64,000 bases of DNA, from the NCBI RefSeq assembly GCF_002934455.1, contig NZ_PTIR01000003.1, positions 279,132 through 343,131 on the forward strand, written 5' to 3'. The notes beneath the pieces are model-generated. The model made no database searches. It had not been told where the DNA came from and saw nothing but the letters and a program-made list of their open reading frames with translations. Both the position numbers and the translations under genes were made by a program. Below, one piece after another: positions 46,695 to 55,555 of this stretch. Positions within the stretch are counted from its first letter, which is position 1, and each line of letters begins with the position of its first letter. This DNA comes from Trinickia symbiotica. GTDB lineage: Bacteria; Pseudomonadota; Gammaproteobacteria; Burkholderiales; Burkholderiaceae.

Positions 46695-47624
46695 ATGACC
46701 ACTCTCGTCATTGCCGACCATGAAGCCTCTGTGCTGAAGCTCGCCACGCTGCATACGGTAAACGCCGCGCGGCAATTGAATAACTGCGTGCACGTGCTCG
46801 TCGTCGGGCACGATGTAGGCGCCGCCGCAAAAGCGGCCGCCGCGATACAAGGCGTCGACAAGGTGATCCTGATCGACGCGCCGCAGCTCGCCGACGGTCT
46901 CGCCGAGGACGTCGCCGCGCAGGTGCTGATGCTCGCGCCGTCGTACACGCACGTGCTGTTCTGCGCGACCGCCTTCGGCAAGAACGTCGCACCGCGTGTC
47001 GCCGCGAAGCTCGACGCCTCACAAATTTCCGATGTCACCGCAATTCATTCGGGCGATACCTTCGATCGCCCAATCTATGCGGGCAACGCGATCGCCACGG
47101 TGCAATGCGACGACCCGATCAAAGTTGCCACGATTCGCACGACCGCATTCGATGCCGCGCTCTCGGACGGTGGCGGCGCGCCGATCGAAACGCACGACGC
47201 CAGCGAAGGCACGCGCCGCGCACGCTTCGTTCGTCGCGAGGTCGCAAAGAGCGAGCGGCCGGACCTGACGTCGGCACCCATCGTCGTATCGGGCGGGCGC
47301 GGGTTGGGCAGCGCGGACAACTTCGCGCTACTCGATCCGCTGGCGCAGAAGCTCGGCGCGGCAGTAGGTGCATCGCGCGCCGCAGTGGATTCAGGCTTCG
47401 CGCCAAACGACTGGCAGGTCGGACAGACCGGCAAGATTGTCGCACCCCAACTTTATATCGCGGTCGGCATTTCCGGCGCGATCCAGCATCTCGCCGGGAT
47501 GAAGGACTCCAAGGTCATCGTCGCCATCAATAAAGATGCGGACGCGCCGATTTTTAGCGTTGCCGACTATGGCCTTGTAGACGACCTTTTTGCCGTCTTG
47601 CCAGAAATAACGAGTCGAATTTGA
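46695..47624 (+). CDS. etfA: Electron transfer flavoprotein subunit alpha
   Basis: FAD-binding ETF subunit, 309 residues. [30 protein letters not shown] is in the N-terminal domain. The FAD domain has [57 protein letters not shown] and the end [29 protein letters not shown]. It accepts electrons from the DAO-type dehydrogenase and delivers them to the ETF-QO encoded across the divergent promoter. Confidence 0.95.
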   Translation: MTTLVIADHEASVLKLATLHTVNAARQLNNCVHVLVVGHDVGAAAKAAAAIQGVDKVILIDAPQLADGLAEDVAAQVLMLAPSYTHVLFCATAFGKNVAPRVAAKLDASQISDVTAIHSGDTFDRPIYAGNAIATVQCDDPIKVATIRTTAFDAALSDGGGAPIETHDASEGTRRARFVRREVAKSERPDLTSAPIVVSGGRGLGSADNFALLDPLAQKLGAAVGASRAAVDSGFAPNDWQVGQTGKIVAPQLYIAVGISGAIQHLAGMKDSKVIVAINKDADAPIFSVADYGLVDDLFAVLPEITSRI

Positions 47625-47645
47625 CGGGGAGTTTTCGCAGGATGC

Positions 47646-47668
47646 CCTCCTGGCGCGGTCTCAGGAGG
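47646..47668. terminator. Hairpin after etfA
   Basis: CCTCCTG and CAGGAGG form a perfect seven-base stem with a nine-base loop, 21 bases after etfA. A T-run is missing. It lies between converging units and may serve both. Confidence 0.4.
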
Positions 47669-47691
47669 CGTCCCTTGCGCCCGCATATTGC

Positions 47692-48030
47692 CTATGGTTC
47701 CCGAAGCGGGTGCCCGACGTCTCCATCATAGAGCGCTTCGCCATCAACTGTGTCGGACGGGCAGCCCTGCAGCCGATTGAAAATGCGGCGTAGGATCCAG
47801 ATCGTCCGCTTCAACATTCAGATCGATCACGCACGGATGATACAGCCCGCCAATCAAGGGCGCGTCGAGGGTTCGTGCCACTCCCCGGACCGCTTCGCCA
47901 GCCGGGTCCACAAGGCCCCCCCCCCGCATCGCCTCCCCACTTCGCAGACGGATGAGATCTTGCTGGATCTGCCTGTCCGCATGGGGAGTCAGAACGAGCA
48001 GCGGTGAATTGCCGCATTCGACGATTACCC
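47692..48030 (-). pseudogene. N-formylglutamate amidohydrolase-like remnant
   Basis: Read on the minus strand right after the ABC permease stop, VIVECGNSPLLVLTPHADR aligns with the start of HutG/N-formylglutamate amidohydrolases (SPLL-x-PH). VARTLDAPLIGGLYHPCVIDLN matches their R-Y-V-I-D-L-N segment. A stop follows, then in another frame CPSDTVDGEALYDGD matches the FDGEPLY motif. No intact start exists and the second half is missing. A run of ten C (G on the coding strand) at 47916-47925 sits inside it. It was probably the last gene of the ABC/amidase operon. Confidence 0.7.
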
Positions 48031-48054
48031 GCCGAGATGAGACGCGGGGCGCGC

Positions 48055-48909
48055 CTACGACGAACGTCGCACAAGCGCCGCTCTTTTACGAAGGGCGCCG
48101 ACGAGCCACATCATGACCAACGACAGCAATATCCAGAGCGTCGCCGCGGCCAGAATCGCGGGACTGATTTGCTCGCGAAGGCCAGACCACATCTGCCGGG
48201 GCAATGTGAAGTACTGCGGACTTGGTAAAAGAAACAGCGCGAAAACAACCTCATCGAAAGACGTGATGAACGCCAGGACTGCGCCCGCCGTTACGCCCGG
48301 CATGATGAGCGGTAGCGTGACCTTGCGGAAAACCATCCACGGTGGCGCCCCCATGATCGCGCCGGCTCTTTCGAACGATCGATCCAGGCCGCTGACAGAA
48401 GCAAGGACCGTGACTACGACGAATGGGATCCCGAGCGCAGTATGCGCGGCAATCAGCCCCCAAAGATTGTCGACCAGGCCAACTTTCGCGAAAACGAAAT
48501 AGGTTCCGGCGCCTGTAACGATTGTCGGCACCACCATCGGGGCAAGAATAAAGCTCATCATGAGCGACCTGCCAGGCAGAAGGCGCTGCCTTAGACCTAA
48601 CGCTGCCGCGGTCCCGATTGACGCCGCGAGCATGGTAGTCGCGACGCCGACGACGAGGCTATTCCTCACCGAAAGCAACCAGCGAGGGTTGCTGAAGAAT
48701 GAGTCATACCAACGAAGGGACCACGCATCGGTATGCAAGTGCAACATTGCCCGTGTGAATGTGAAATAGGGCTCGGCGTTGAAGGACAACGGAATGATTA
48801 CCAGGATCGGCGCAACAAGAAAAAGGAAGATCGTCGTGCAGATCAGTACAAAAATAACGTTCCATCCTTTCTCGACGGGCGAGCGAAACGGCTGAGTATG
48901 AACGTTCAT
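48055..48909 (-). CDS. ABC transporter permease (PotC type)
   Basis: The 284-residue membrane protein has six helices. The first is IFVLICTTIFLFLVAPILVIIPLSF. The cytoplasmic EAA loop is RSFERAGAIMGAPPWMVFRKVTLPLIMPGVTAG, which docks to the ATPase. It is the second permease of a spermidine/putrescine-type importer. Two bases separate it from the upstream permease gene, so coexpression is certain in practice. Confidence 0.92.
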   Translation of the reverse strand: MNVHTQPFRSPVEKGWNVIFVLICTTIFLFLVAPILVIIPLSFNAEPYFTFTRAMLHLHTDAWSLRWYDSFFSNPRWLLSVRNSLVVGVATTMLAASIGTAAALGLRQRLLPGRSLMMSFILAPMVVPTIVTGAGTYFVFAKVGLVDNLWGLIAAHTALGIPFVVVTVLASVSGLDRSFERAGAIMGAPPWMVFRKVTLPLIMPGVTAGAVLAFITSFDEVVFALFLLPSPQYFTLPRQMWSGLREQISPAILAAATLWILLSLVMMWLVGALRKRAALVRRSS

Positions 48910-48911
48910 CC

Positions 48912-50186
48912 TTATCCCATCCTCAGGTTTTCAGCACCGATAAGACGGTTGTAGACGAAATAAAGGGCCAGCACCACAACCAGTAGCACGATGCTCAGTG
49001 CAGCGGCCAGACCCCAGTTGAGCGAGGTCTGGATGTTGAAAGCAATCATATTGGAGATCATCTGTCCCGACTGTCCGCCGACAAGAGCCGGTGTAATGTA
49101 GTACCCAAGGGCCAAGATCAAAACCAGCAGCGCGCCGGCCCCTACCCCCGGGAGCGTGATAGGGAAATAGACCTTCCAAAAGGCGCTAAACCGTCCGGCA
49201 CCGAGCGATTGTGCGGCCCGCATGTAACTGGGAGGTACCGCGACCATCACGCTGTAAAGCGGAAGTATGAAGAACGGCAACAGGATGTGTGTCATCGCAA
49301 TCAAGGTGCCGGTAAGGTTGTAGATCAGCATTACGCGATTGTTCTCATTTACCACGCCAGCGAGCACGAGAAGATCGTTCACGACGCCTTGGGACTGCAG
49401 CAGCACCATCCATGCGGTAACCCGAACCAGCATGGACGTCCAGAATGGAACCAGCACCAGGATCATCAGTCTGTTCGCGGTTGCCTTCGAGCTCGTCGCC
49501 ATCAGGTAAGCGATCGGATAGCCCATTACGCCGCAAAGAATCGTTACGGCGATAGCCACCCCAAAGGTCTTCAAATATAAAGACCGATAAATCCGCTCAT
49601 CCTGCGGTTGGGAGGCAATACTTCCTTTTTCATTGCGGCGGAAGTCTAACGCCGAGAGATAGTTGTCGAATGTGAATGCGCGTGTAGCACGCGCCAGCAT
49701 GGGCATTATTTCCGGTTCACCCCAGGCCGGGTCAATATTTGCGAACCACTGGCCGGTAGGAGCATCGTCAGTAGCCGCGGCGCGCCGAGCAGTACGTTCT
49801 ACGACGGATCGCAGCCCTGGGCGCTCAGCGTTCAGTCGGCTCGCGACAATGCCCAGCTTGCCCTGATCTCTGGCCGTAACGAGATCGCGAGCCAGGCTCT
49901 GCCAGACCTGGTTCCCTGTTGTCACCTTCGAACCGCCATCGAGCGTACGAGCCGTATTTGGCAGAAGATCGCGCAATGTCGGATCATAGATACTGACCTG
50001 AAACATCTTGGCGATTGGCACGAGGAAGGTCAGCACGAGGAACAGAATCACGGGCGCGACTAGTAGCATCGACTTACGTGTCTCGCGCCGTCGTGCTTTT
50101 TGAACTCGCGTTTTCAAAGCGGCGCCCCACTGTTGCTGAAATGAAGCGTCCCGGTTGTGCGTCTCCGCCATAGTCATCGGGCTCAT
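48912..50186 (-). CDS. ABC transporter permease (PotB type) with enlarged first periplasmic loop
   Basis: This permease has 424 residues, over 100 more than usual PotB proteins. The excess lies between helix 1 (LLVAPVILFLVLTFLVPIAKMF, about 40-61) and helix 2 (about 190), a soluble loop rich in charged residues (LARDLVTARDQGKLGIVASRLNAERPGLRSVVERTA). Helices 2-6 and the EAA loop AAQSLGAGRFSAFWKVYFPITLPGVGAG are normal. Similar loops occur in permeases for opine- and polyamine-like substrates. AGGAG precedes the ATG. It pairs with the PotC-type permease. Confidence 0.9.
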   Translation of the reverse strand: MSPMTMAETHNRDASFQQQWGAALKTRVQKARRRETRKSMLLVAPVILFLVLTFLVPIAKMFQVSIYDPTLRDLLPNTARTLDGGSKVTTGNQVWQSLARDLVTARDQGKLGIVASRLNAERPGLRSVVERTARRAAATDDAPTGQWFANIDPAWGEPEIMPMLARATRAFTFDNYLSALDFRRNEKGSIASQPQDERIYRSLYLKTFGVAIAVTILCGVMGYPIAYLMATSSKATANRLMILVLVPFWTSMLVRVTAWMVLLQSQGVVNDLLVLAGVVNENNRVMLIYNLTGTLIAMTHILLPFFILPLYSVMVAVPPSYMRAAQSLGAGRFSAFWKVYFPITLPGVGAGALLVLILALGYYITPALVGGQSGQMISNMIAFNIQTSLNWGLAAALSIVLLVVVLALYFVYNRLIGAENLRMG

Positions 50187-50188
50187 CG

Positions 50189-51343
50189 CTATGCTCCTAC
50201 TGCCAGTAGTGCACGGCTATCAGCCGAGCGCCAGCCGATAGGCAACGTCTGCCCGGCCTGGAGCGAACCCAGGCTCGACGTGTTCGCCAGCTTCACTGTG
50301 ATCTCGTTGCCGCCCGGGATTCGACATGTCAAGCGGACGTGATCGCCGAAATACGTCGACTCTACGATCTGAGAACTCACCTGATTCTCGAGCGCTCCGT
50401 CCTGGCCTGCCAGCGATACCCTTTCCGGCCGCAATACAAGGGTGACACGCGTACCCGCCACCAGTGGCTTGCTCGCCAACGCTTCGAATCGGCAAGCGCC
50501 GTGCGTGATCTTCGCGCGGTAGTTCCCGCTGTCGGACGCATAACATTCGTCTACGACGCCTTCCAGAAGGTTGTTGTCACCCACGAACCGCGACACAAAC
50601 TCTGTGTTCGGCGATTCATAAATCTCAGTGGGCGGCCCGATCTGTTCGATCGCTCCATTGTTGAAAATCGCGACCCGATCGGACATCGCCAAGGCTTCGT
50701 CCTGATCGTGGGTTACATACACGACCGTTACGCCCAGCATCTTATGCAGGTGCTTGATTTCGGTCTGCATGTGCTCGCGAAGCTGTTTGTCCAGTGCGCC
50801 AAGCGGCTCGTCCATCAAGACAAGAGTTGGCTCGAATACCAGCGCTCGAGCCAGCGCAATACGCTGCTGCTGTCCCCCTGAAAGCTGCGCGGGCCGCCGC
50901 GACGCGTAATTCTGCATCTTGACCATCTGCAAGGCCCGGGTTACGCGCTCGCCGATCTCGCTCTTTGACATCTTCCTTGCGACCAAGGGAAACGCCACGT
51001 TATCTGCAATCGACATGTGAGGAAACAGGGCATAGTTTTGGAACACCATGCCGATACCTCGCTTATGGGGTGGCGTCGTGGTCAGGTCCACGCCACCAAT
51101 GCTAATGGTCCCCGCAGTGGGCGCCTCGAAGCCTGCAAGCATCATCAGCGTCGTCGTTTTTCCTGAACCCGACGGACCCAGTAACGTGAGGAACTCGCCG
51201 CGCCTGACCGATAGCGAGAGTGACTTGACGACGTGGGTACTGCCATCGTAGCTCTTCTCCACCTGCGAGAAGACAACGTGGTCAGCATCGACTCGCTCAG
51301 CGTTCCCTCGTTCTCGCTGGTGGAAGACGTTTAGCATGTTCAT
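50189..51343 (-). CDS. ABC transporter ATP-binding protein (PotA type)
   Basis: The 384-residue importer ATPase has a Walker A motif GPSGSGKTT, the Q-loop FQNYALFPHMS, the signature LSGGQQQR, Walker B LVLMDEPLGALD and the switch His in YVTHDQDEAL. A C-terminal TOBE domain carries VTLVLRPERVSL. The ATG at 51343 has AGAGGA five bases ahead; the frame upstream runs into the receptor gene. It follows the receptor gene after ten bases. Confidence 0.94.
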   Translation of the reverse strand: MNMLNVFHQRERGNAERVDADHVVFSQVEKSYDGSTHVVKSLSLSVRRGEFLTLLGPSGSGKTTTLMMLAGFEAPTAGTISIGGVDLTTTPPHKRGIGMVFQNYALFPHMSIADNVAFPLVARKMSKSEIGERVTRALQMVKMQNYASRRPAQLSGGQQQRIALARALVFEPTLVLMDEPLGALDKQLREHMQTEIKHLHKMLGVTVVYVTHDQDEALAMSDRVAIFNNGAIEQIGPPTEIYESPNTEFVSRFVGDNNLLEGVVDECYASDSGNYRAKITHGACRFEALASKPLVAGTRVTLVLRPERVSLAGQDGALENQVSSQIVESTYFGDHVRLTCRIPGGNEITVKLANTSSLGSLQAGQTLPIGWRSADSRALLAVGA

Positions 51344-51353
51344 AACGTTCCTC

Positions 51354-52436
51354 TTAGCGGGCCATCCACGCAGCCCAACGGCGATTGATTTCGTCCTGTT
51401 CATCGTTCCAGAACGCCGTGTCGCTGGCGAGCCCGACCTTCAGATTCGCAGGTGATGTCGGCAAATTCTCTCTCAGAGATGCGTCCACCAATGGCAATGC
51501 AGAACGACGCGCGGGGGCATAGCTGATGTATTTCGTCTGCGCAGCAAGCTGAGGCGCCGAAGTTGCAAAGCGAATAAAATCGAGCGCGGCCGCTTTATTC
51601 TTACTGGCCTTCGATACAGCAAACACATCACCGTTGATGATCTGGCCTTGCCAAAGGATTCCGAAAGGCTTCTTGTCCTTCGTGATGGCGTCCGTGAATC
51701 TCCCATTGCCGCCTTCTGTCATCACGACCTCTCCATCGGCGAGGAGCTGGACGGACTGTGCCTGCGCCCCCCAGAAGATCGCGTTGGCCTTGATAGTGTC
51801 AAGCTTCTTGAACGCACGCTCGAGGCCGGCCGGCGTGCGCAGGGTTGCGTAAACCTTGTCTCGCGGTACGCCATCAGCCATGAGCGCCCACTCGAGGTTT
51901 CCGTTCGGTTTGTTGCTTAGCCCGCGCTTGCCCGGGAACCGCTTCAGATCAAAGAAGTCGGCAATTGTTGTAGGCTGCGCCCCGGTGAACTTGCGCTTGT
52001 CATACGCAATGACGTTCGACCAGAGGATCGTTCCGACGCCGCAGTCCATCAGGGAACCCTGCACGAAGTCGGAAGACGCGGGCTTGCCATCCTGACCGTT
52101 TGGAAGCGAGCTCGGCTTTATCGGGTCAATCAGTCCTTCGTCGCATGCGCGGGCGGCATCCTGGAATTCAAGATCGATTACGTCCCACGCACCGGACCCC
52201 GCCTGCACCTGCGAACGAAGCTCTGCCAGCCCGCCGTTGTAGTCGGCGGGAAGGACTTTGGTCCCGGTCTTTGCGGAGTACGGCTCAAAGAAGGCCTTCG
52301 ACTGGCTTGCGGTATACGCACCACCGAACGAAGCGACGACCAGTTGCTGTGCACTGGCGGACGTAACAGGAAGAATCGCGCTCAGCAAGACGAAAAGACA
52401 GGTCCGAGCGTGCTTCTGTGTTTTGCGGATTTGCAT
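51354..52436 (-). CDS. ABC transporter substrate-binding protein (PotD/F type)
   Basis: Periplasmic receptor of 360 residues. The signal peptide RTCLFVLLSAILPVTSASAQQ is cleaved near residue 29. The mature start LVVASFGGAYTASQSKAFFEPYSAKTG and KPSSLPNGQDG, GTILWSNVIAYDKRKF, FFDLKRFPGKRGL and TEGGNGRFTDAI match the spermidine/putrescine-binding family, which also covers opines and amino-acid derivatives. The polyamine-binding acidic residues cannot be confirmed by eye, so the ligand is open. It lies between the amidase gene and the ATPase gene. Confidence 0.92.
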   Translation of the reverse strand: MQIRKTQKHARTCLFVLLSAILPVTSASAQQLVVASFGGAYTASQSKAFFEPYSAKTGTKVLPADYNGGLAELRSQVQAGSGAWDVIDLEFQDAARACDEGLIDPIKPSSLPNGQDGKPASSDFVQGSLMDCGVGTILWSNVIAYDKRKFTGAQPTTIADFFDLKRFPGKRGLSNKPNGNLEWALMADGVPRDKVYATLRTPAGLERAFKKLDTIKANAIFWGAQAQSVQLLADGEVVMTEGGNGRFTDAITKDKKPFGILWQGQIINGDVFAVSKASKNKAAALDFIRFATSAPQLAAQTKYISYAPARRSALPLVDASLRENLPTSPANLKVGLASDTAFWNDEQDEINRRWAAWMAR

Positions 52437-52487
52437 ACTAACCCCTTTACATTGCGTTGAAGTGAAATCGCTACAGAGCTGCCACGT

Positions 52488-53831
52488 TTACGTTCGCGCC
52501 AGTGCCTGTTCAAGATGTCGTGCAAGTTCAAGAATCGCTACGTCCTTGCCGGGTGCTCCGATGAGTTGCACACTGACTGGCAATCCCTTGTCATCGGTGC
52601 CGGCAGGCAGTGCTACGGCCGGTGCGCCGACCAGATTGAAAAAGGATGTAAAAAGCGTCAGTGCGTTACCGATCGGGAGAAGCTGATCCCCGACCGGTAT
52701 CCGGCTACTGCCTGTCTCAGGCGCGACGACCGGACATGTGGGAGTGAGGATGGCATCAATGGCCTCGAAATGCCGCATGAACGACGCCCGATACCCGCTC
52801 AGCAGCCGTTGGCATTGCACATAGCTTTCGGCCGACAACTGCTGACCCAGGACGAAGCCGCTGCGGATATCGGGCCCATACTGCTCACCCGACGACGCGA
52901 TCAATGGCGAGTGATACGCCAAAGCTTCGGCCAGTTGAATCGTGAGAGATACGGTCCGAGATTCAGCATGTTCCGGCAGCTCGATCTCGTGGAAAGTAGC
53001 GCCGGACGCCCTTAGAAAGGCAACTGCGAGTTCATATCCGGCTCGAACCCCAGGTTCGAGAGCAGAAGTCCAGCCGCGTGGAATTCCGATACGAAGGGAA
53101 TCCAGCGAGCCATCCGTCCCGAAGACCGGCAGATCCGTCAGCGAGTCGATCACCACAGAGACGTCATCCGCATTCCCGGCGATGACGCCCACATGGTCAA
53201 GCGTCCAGCAGAACGGAATAACGCCAGTAGCGTCCAACAGTCCGAACGTCGGTTTGAAGCCTGTTACCCCGCACAATGCTGCGGGCACACGCACTGATCC
53301 TCCTGTATCAGTACCTAACGCAAAAGGAACGATTCCGGCTGCGACAGCAGCTGCTGAGCCACCGCTGGAGCCCCCCGCCAAGCGCCGTTGATCCCATGGG
53401 TTCACCGTCGTGCCGGTGAACTGATTCTCCCCTGTCGCACCATAGGCGAACTCGTGCATGTTCGCTTTTCCAACGAGGACTGCTCCCGCTCCCGCCAGCT
53501 TCCGAACGACAACGGCATCTTCGTGCGGATAGTAGTCAGCCAATACCTTGCTTCCCGCCGTTGTCCGGATCCCTCCAGTTTTGAATACATCTTTCGCCAC
53601 GTACGGGATACCGTCGAGTATTCCCCGCCGCCTACCAAGTTGCCGGCGCTCATCGGCCGATCTTGCCTGAGCGCGGCCGCGATCACCGGTCACCGTGATC
53701 AGGCTCTTGAGCAGCGCATTGGTCGCTTCCGCGAGCGCGAGGCTGTGATCAACAACCTCCAAGGCTGTGACATCTCCACGCGAAAGCGCCTTGGAAATGC
53801 CCCTCAGGGTGTTGCCGTTCGTTGGCTTCAT
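52488..53831 (-). CDS. Amidase (amidase-signature family)
   Basis: The 447-residue hydrolase has the Ser-cisSer-Lys triad: Lys80 in [10 protein letters not shown], cis-Ser in [15 protein letters not shown] (about 155) and the nucleophile Ser179 in [16 protein letters not shown]. It splits an amide to acid and ammonia or amine in the cytoplasm. The ATG at 53831 overlaps the stop of the preceding 72-residue gene as ATGA; a GTG three codons earlier is also possible. With the ABC importer genes behind it, it probably acts on the imported compound. A role in Asp/Glu-tRNA amidation (GatA) is unlikely without GatB and GatC. Confidence 0.9.
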   Translation of the reverse strand: MKPTNGNTLRGISKALSRGDVTALEVVDHSLALAEATNALLKSLITVTGDRGRAQARSADERRQLGRRRGILDGIPYVAKDVFKTGGIRTTAGSKVLADYYPHEDAVVVRKLAGAGAVLVGKANMHEFAYGATGENQFTGTTVNPWDQRRLAGGSSGGSAAAVAAGIVPFALGTDTGGSVRVPAALCGVTGFKPTFGLLDATGVIPFCWTLDHVGVIAGNADDVSVVIDSLTDLPVFGTDGSLDSLRIGIPRGWTSALEPGVRAGYELAVAFLRASGATFHEIELPEHAESRTVSLTIQLAEALAYHSPLIASSGEQYGPDIRSGFVLGQQLSAESYVQCQRLLSGYRASFMRHFEAIDAILTPTCPVVAPETGSSRIPVGDQLLPIGNALTLFTSFFNLVGAPAVALPAGTDDKGLPVSVQLIGAPGKDVAILELARHLEQALART

Positions 53832-54046
53832 GGCTGACACTCCATGATCCAGTACGGGGCTTGGTCAGCAAGATCTTTTGCCCGGATTGCTGACAGCTGC
53901 TCTAGCAGGCTGGACAGATCCGAGACGACGCCAAAACGCGGGTTGACCAGCTCTTCGAGATCTTTCTCGCTCCAACGACTGCCGAAGAACTCGCGATTTA
54001 TCGCAATCAGTGTTCTGAGAGTAATCGGATCGTCCATGGCGCTCAC
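53828..54046 (-). CDS. Small amidase-associated protein (72 aa)
   Basis: It starts GTG with a GTGA overlap on the M24 gene stop and ends with an ATGA overlap into the amidase gene, so three genes are translationally coupled. The product is helical and acidic (TLRTLIAINREFFGSRWSEKDLEELVNPRFG, then DLSSLLEQLSAIRAKDL), with no signal peptide or membrane helix. No family was recognised. The context resembles short partner subunits encoded next to amidases such as AtzG beside AtzE; that analogy is inference only. Confidence 0.7.
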   Translation of the reverse strand: MSAMDDPITLRTLIAINREFFGSRWSEKDLEELVNPRFGVVSDLSSLLEQLSAIRAKDLADQAPYWIMECQP

Positions 54047-55185
54047 ACCACCGTCAGTTTGCGCGGATAATCGGTCAGATATTCGAATCCATCTGCCGTC
54101 ACAACGATCGAGTCTCCTACTCGCCCGCCGAACTCTCCTTCGATCGTGATGCCGCCGTCAACTGCGAAAGTCATACCTGCTTCCAGGGTCCGCTGCTCGC
54201 CGCGCTTGAGTTCCGGAGTCTCGAGGAACGAGTAGCCTATCGAGCGCCCGGTCCGATATCCCGGGGCGAATCCCGCGTCCCGATAGACCTCTTCAGCGGC
54301 AGCGTTGACATCTTCACAGCGCACACCCGGCCTGATCTGCGCGAGTGCGGCTTGCTGCGCCGCCACGGCGGCCTCATACACTCGAGCTTGCTCGTCAGTC
54401 ACTGATCCGACGAAGAACTCCCGGTCGAAGCCGAGCTTGTAGTTCTTGAAGTTGGCGATGCCGCAAAAGCACAGATAGACCGGGTCGCCGCGCTTCAGTG
54501 CGCGAACCGAGGATCGACGGTGCACAAGACAGACATCACGTCCGGACTGGAGGATTTGAAGGTTGTAGATCGTCGGCGAAACGAATCTATCCTTGTGTTC
54601 ATCGAGGAACGAAGCGGCTTTTCGGGTTCCCCCAGCAATGACTGCCAGTGCAATCTCGTACTCCGGCACGCCCTCCCGGATGACTTCCTTGGCCGCCTCG
54701 ACCATCGCAACAGCCACCTGCCCGGCTTGCCGCATGACCGCGATTTCGTTTTCAGACTTGATCGTCCTGAGGTCAAAGATGATCTGCCCAACATCGGCCA
54801 GGCTGTCGGCCTCAACGGGAAGTGCACCCGCAACGAGCGGCGGCATTTTCGCGCGCTCGATCCCCACGCGCTTTGCCTTCGAAGCCTGCAGTACCTCTCG
54901 CAGCGGCTTTCGCCATTCATCATCGATACCATCGGCCCAGGGGCGGATATCTTTGACCCAGGTCATCAGACCGCACATCTCGGATTCCATCAACGGCGTG
55001 ATCAAGACCGGCTCACGATCCTGAGAGATCACCATCAGCGTAGGGCGGCCAAATTCAACACCCAGGTAGTTCCAGAAACCCCCGAAGTAGGCCACTGAGT
55101 CTGGATCGCTAATCAACGCCACATCGATACGGGCGCGACGCAGCGCGTCACGCAGGTTGCCCACCCGGCCAGCATATTCGTCCAC
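54043..55185 (-). CDS. M24-family creatinase/ectoine-hydrolase-like protein
   Basis: A 380-residue pita-bread-fold hydrolase. The N-terminal creatinase domain has LRDALRRARIDVALISDPDSVAYFGGFW, and the C-terminal domain starts LRTIKSENEIAVMRQAG. Peptidase metal ligands are altered: the first Asp position reads YLCFCG, and the His motif reads YRTGRSIGYSF, with GFDREFF and a late EGEFGGRVGDSI remaining. Such loss occurs in the non-peptidase branches (creatinase, ectoine hydrolase DoeA). The GTG at 55185 with AGGAGGA ahead is chosen. It is the first gene of the leftward operon, which includes the amidase and ABC importer genes. It may open a ring or split a C-N bond. Confidence 0.82.
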   Translation of the reverse strand: MDEYAGRVGNLRDALRRARIDVALISDPDSVAYFGGFWNYLGVEFGRPTLMVISQDREPVLITPLMESEMCGLMTWVKDIRPWADGIDDEWRKPLREVLQASKAKRVGIERAKMPPLVAGALPVEADSLADVGQIIFDLRTIKSENEIAVMRQAGQVAVAMVEAAKEVIREGVPEYEIALAVIAGGTRKAASFLDEHKDRFVSPTIYNLQILQSGRDVCLVHRRSSVRALKRGDPVYLCFCGIANFKNYKLGFDREFFVGSVTDEQARVYEAAVAAQQAALAQIRPGVRCEDVNAAAEEVYRDAGFAPGYRTGRSIGYSFLETPELKRGEQRTLEAGMTFAVDGGITIEGEFGGRVGDSIVVTADGFEYLTDYPRKLTVV

Positions 55186-55201
55186 ATGTCCTCCTGTTGT
55201 T

Positions 55202-55226
55202 AGCTGTATGCAACAAGTACACAGCT
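55202..55226 (-). promoter_or_regulatory. Operator copy 1, before the M24-amidase-ABC operon
   Basis: The 25-base box (on the minus strand AGCTGTGTAC, two bases, GTTGCA, two bases, then CAGCT) ends 17 bases before the M24 start codon. It has outer inverted arms AGCTGT/ACAGCT. The same box in reverse orientation stands at 55441. Probably bound by the divergently encoded GntR regulator. Confidence 0.7.
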
Positions 55227-55440
55227 CGACTCTAGGAGCACCAATTTGGCATGTCAAGTGGCATCTTCGCTAGGGTCGCCCTACGCTTTCCTTTCCGAAG
55301 AAATTGGACGACATCGACAGTTCCGGCTTTTATTCAGCGACTTACAACACATCACGACCCACCCTGCGCCCCCCTCCGCGCGACGTAACCGCCGGCCGAT
55401 GCCATCACGCAAAGTTTCCCCTTGTTCGCAAACCGTGCTA
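55227..55440. other. Divergent promoter interval
   Basis: Between the two operator copies lie about 215 bases with no gene, presumably containing both promoters. Confidence 0.5.
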
Positions 55441-55465
55441 AGCTGTGTACAGGTTGCAGAAAGCT
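55441..55465 (+). promoter_or_regulatory. Operator copy 2, before the GntR gene
   Basis: AGCTGTGTAC, AG, GTTGCA, GA, AAGCT on the plus strand repeats the box at 55202-55226 with about 20 of 25 bases shared, in mirror orientation. It lies 91 bases before the GntR start. One site per diverging promoter suggests coordinated control and autoregulation. Confidence 0.7.
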
Positions 55466-55555
55466 ACTGATGACGTCTATCATTGGCCGGCATGAGCGCC
55501 GCCATAACTGGGTGGCGCGCCGACTACCGCATCGACACTTGTGAAGGATTTTTCA

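Noticed and set aside
45894..46952. 352-codon minus-strand open frame
   Set aside because: Antisense to etfB, which is certain from its motifs.
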